This document shows, in pieces, positions 63,709 through 64,000 of a stretch of DNA of 64,000 nucleotides (positions are counted from its first letter, which is position 1; each line of letters opens with the position of its first letter). The position numbers were made by a program, and so were the translations under genes. The notes below the pieces were generated by a model that ran no database searches, was not told the origin of the DNA, and saw only the letters and a program-made list of their open reading frames with translations. This stretch comes from Paenilisteria rustica. GTDB taxonomy: Bacteria > Bacillota > Bacilli > Lactobacillales > Listeriaceae. The stretch spans positions 62,001-126,000 of the forward strand of contig NZ_JABJVM010000003.1 in NCBI RefSeq assembly GCF_013820765.1, read 5' to 3'.

Positions 63709-64000
63709 ATGAAGCGATTACCAGATGCAGAGTTTGAAATTATGAAGGCTGTTTGGAAAAGCTCGCCGCCAGTTTCGACGAATGAAATCATCGCGGTGCT
63801 GGATGGTGATAAACACTGGAAACCGCAGACTGTTCTTACTTTATTAGTGCGCTTGATTGAGCGTGACTTTTTAGAGAGTGAGAAAGTTGGGCGGGAAAGG
63901 GTTTACACGCCGATCGTTACCGAGGAGATGTATCTTCAATCGGAGACGGAGCAGTTTATGGATAAGCATTACAATAATTCGCTGGTGGGCCTCGTTAACA
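63709..64000 (+). CDS. BlaI/MecI/CopY-family repressor (3' end off window)
   Basis: The first 97 codons are in the window; GAAAGGAGGGGG precedes the ATG. It opens KRLPDAEFEIMKAVWKSSPPVST, then WKPQTVLTLLVRLIERDFL, the winged helix of BlaI-type repressors, and VYTPIVTEEMY at the wing. In Firmicutes these repressors usually sit next to an M56-family sensor protease (BlaR1-like) and control beta-lactam resistance, copper export or other genes; the partner would lie to the right of the window. Confidence 0.88.
   Translation, partial: MKRLPDAEFEIMKAVWKSSPPVSTNEIIAVLDGDKHWKPQTVLTLLVRLIERDFLESEKVGRERVYTPIVTEEMYLQSETEQFMDKHYNNSLVGLVN

Noticed and set aside
1..64000. CRISPR arrays, tRNA or rRNA genes, insertion sequences
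   Set aside because: No regularly spaced short repeats, no cloverleaf-like sequences and no transposase frames were seen.

Overview
The window looks like chromosome from a low-GC Gram-positive of the family Listeriaceae, most likely a Listeria of the environmental (sensu lato) group; the species cannot be fixed by eye. The evidence is the conserved housekeeping blocks rpsF-ssb-rpsR and gdpP-rplI-dnaB, secreted proteins built from Listeria-type bacterial Ig-like modules, a Crp/Fnr regulator and an Mga-like regulator of the kinds common in Listeria, LPXTG surface protein architecture and strong AGGAGG ribosome binding sites. Between and around the two housekeeping blocks lie accessory genes. 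In L. monocytogenes the agr quorum-sensing genes sit between rpsR and the gdpP homologue; here about 23 kb of other genes occupy that interval and no agr gene is seen.

Layout. 1-2.5 kb (minus): an alpha-L-rhamnosidase-like glycosidase (cut by the left edge) and a GPH sugar symporter behind a promoter that overlaps a LacI/CcpA-type palindrome. 2.6-2.9 kb: a complete Fst/par-type type I toxin-antitoxin locus. 3.0-5.5 kb: lipoprotein, UDP-sugar dehydrogenase and initiating sugar transferase. 5.7-17.4 kb: two very large secreted proteins, one with a beta-helix, helical repeats and Ig modules, the other a CotH-kinase/lamin-tail protein, separated by an NAD(P)-binding protein. 17.8-21.1 kb: Mga-like regulator, then rpsF-ssb-rpsR. 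21.1-29.6 kb: AlkD-like protein, amino-acid permease, a second Fst/par locus, DUF4003 protein, aldo-keto reductase, HNH protein, TetR regulator and the divergent MMPL exporter. 29.6-37.8 kb (minus, AT-rich): two family 8 polysaccharide lyases and an alpha/beta hydrolase, embedded in duplication scars. 38-44.1 kb: aldo-keto reductase and a 1637-residue LPXTG adhesin. 44.4-48.4 kb: gdpP-rplI-dnaB. 48.6-50 kb: Crp/Fnr regulator and acetyltransferase. 50.2-63.5 kb: a mannose-glycan utilisation locus (GH38, GH125, YesL-YesM-YesN, then LplB/LplC permeases and a lipoprotein binding protein), interrupted by small genes (UspA, IDEAL-domain, zinc ribbon). The right edge cuts a BlaI/MecI repressor gene.

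How the parts fit. Much of the window concerns capture and breakdown of complex glycans: the mannosidases with their two-component system and ABC importer, with a cre site placed to give catabolite repression; the polysaccharide lyases; and the rhamnosidase with its symporter. A second theme is secreted modular surface protein: fourteen related Ig-like modules are spread over three proteins. A third is small non-coding structure: two par-type antisense RNA loci, and four long intergenic hairpin elements whose stem sequences differ between copies while staying complementary.
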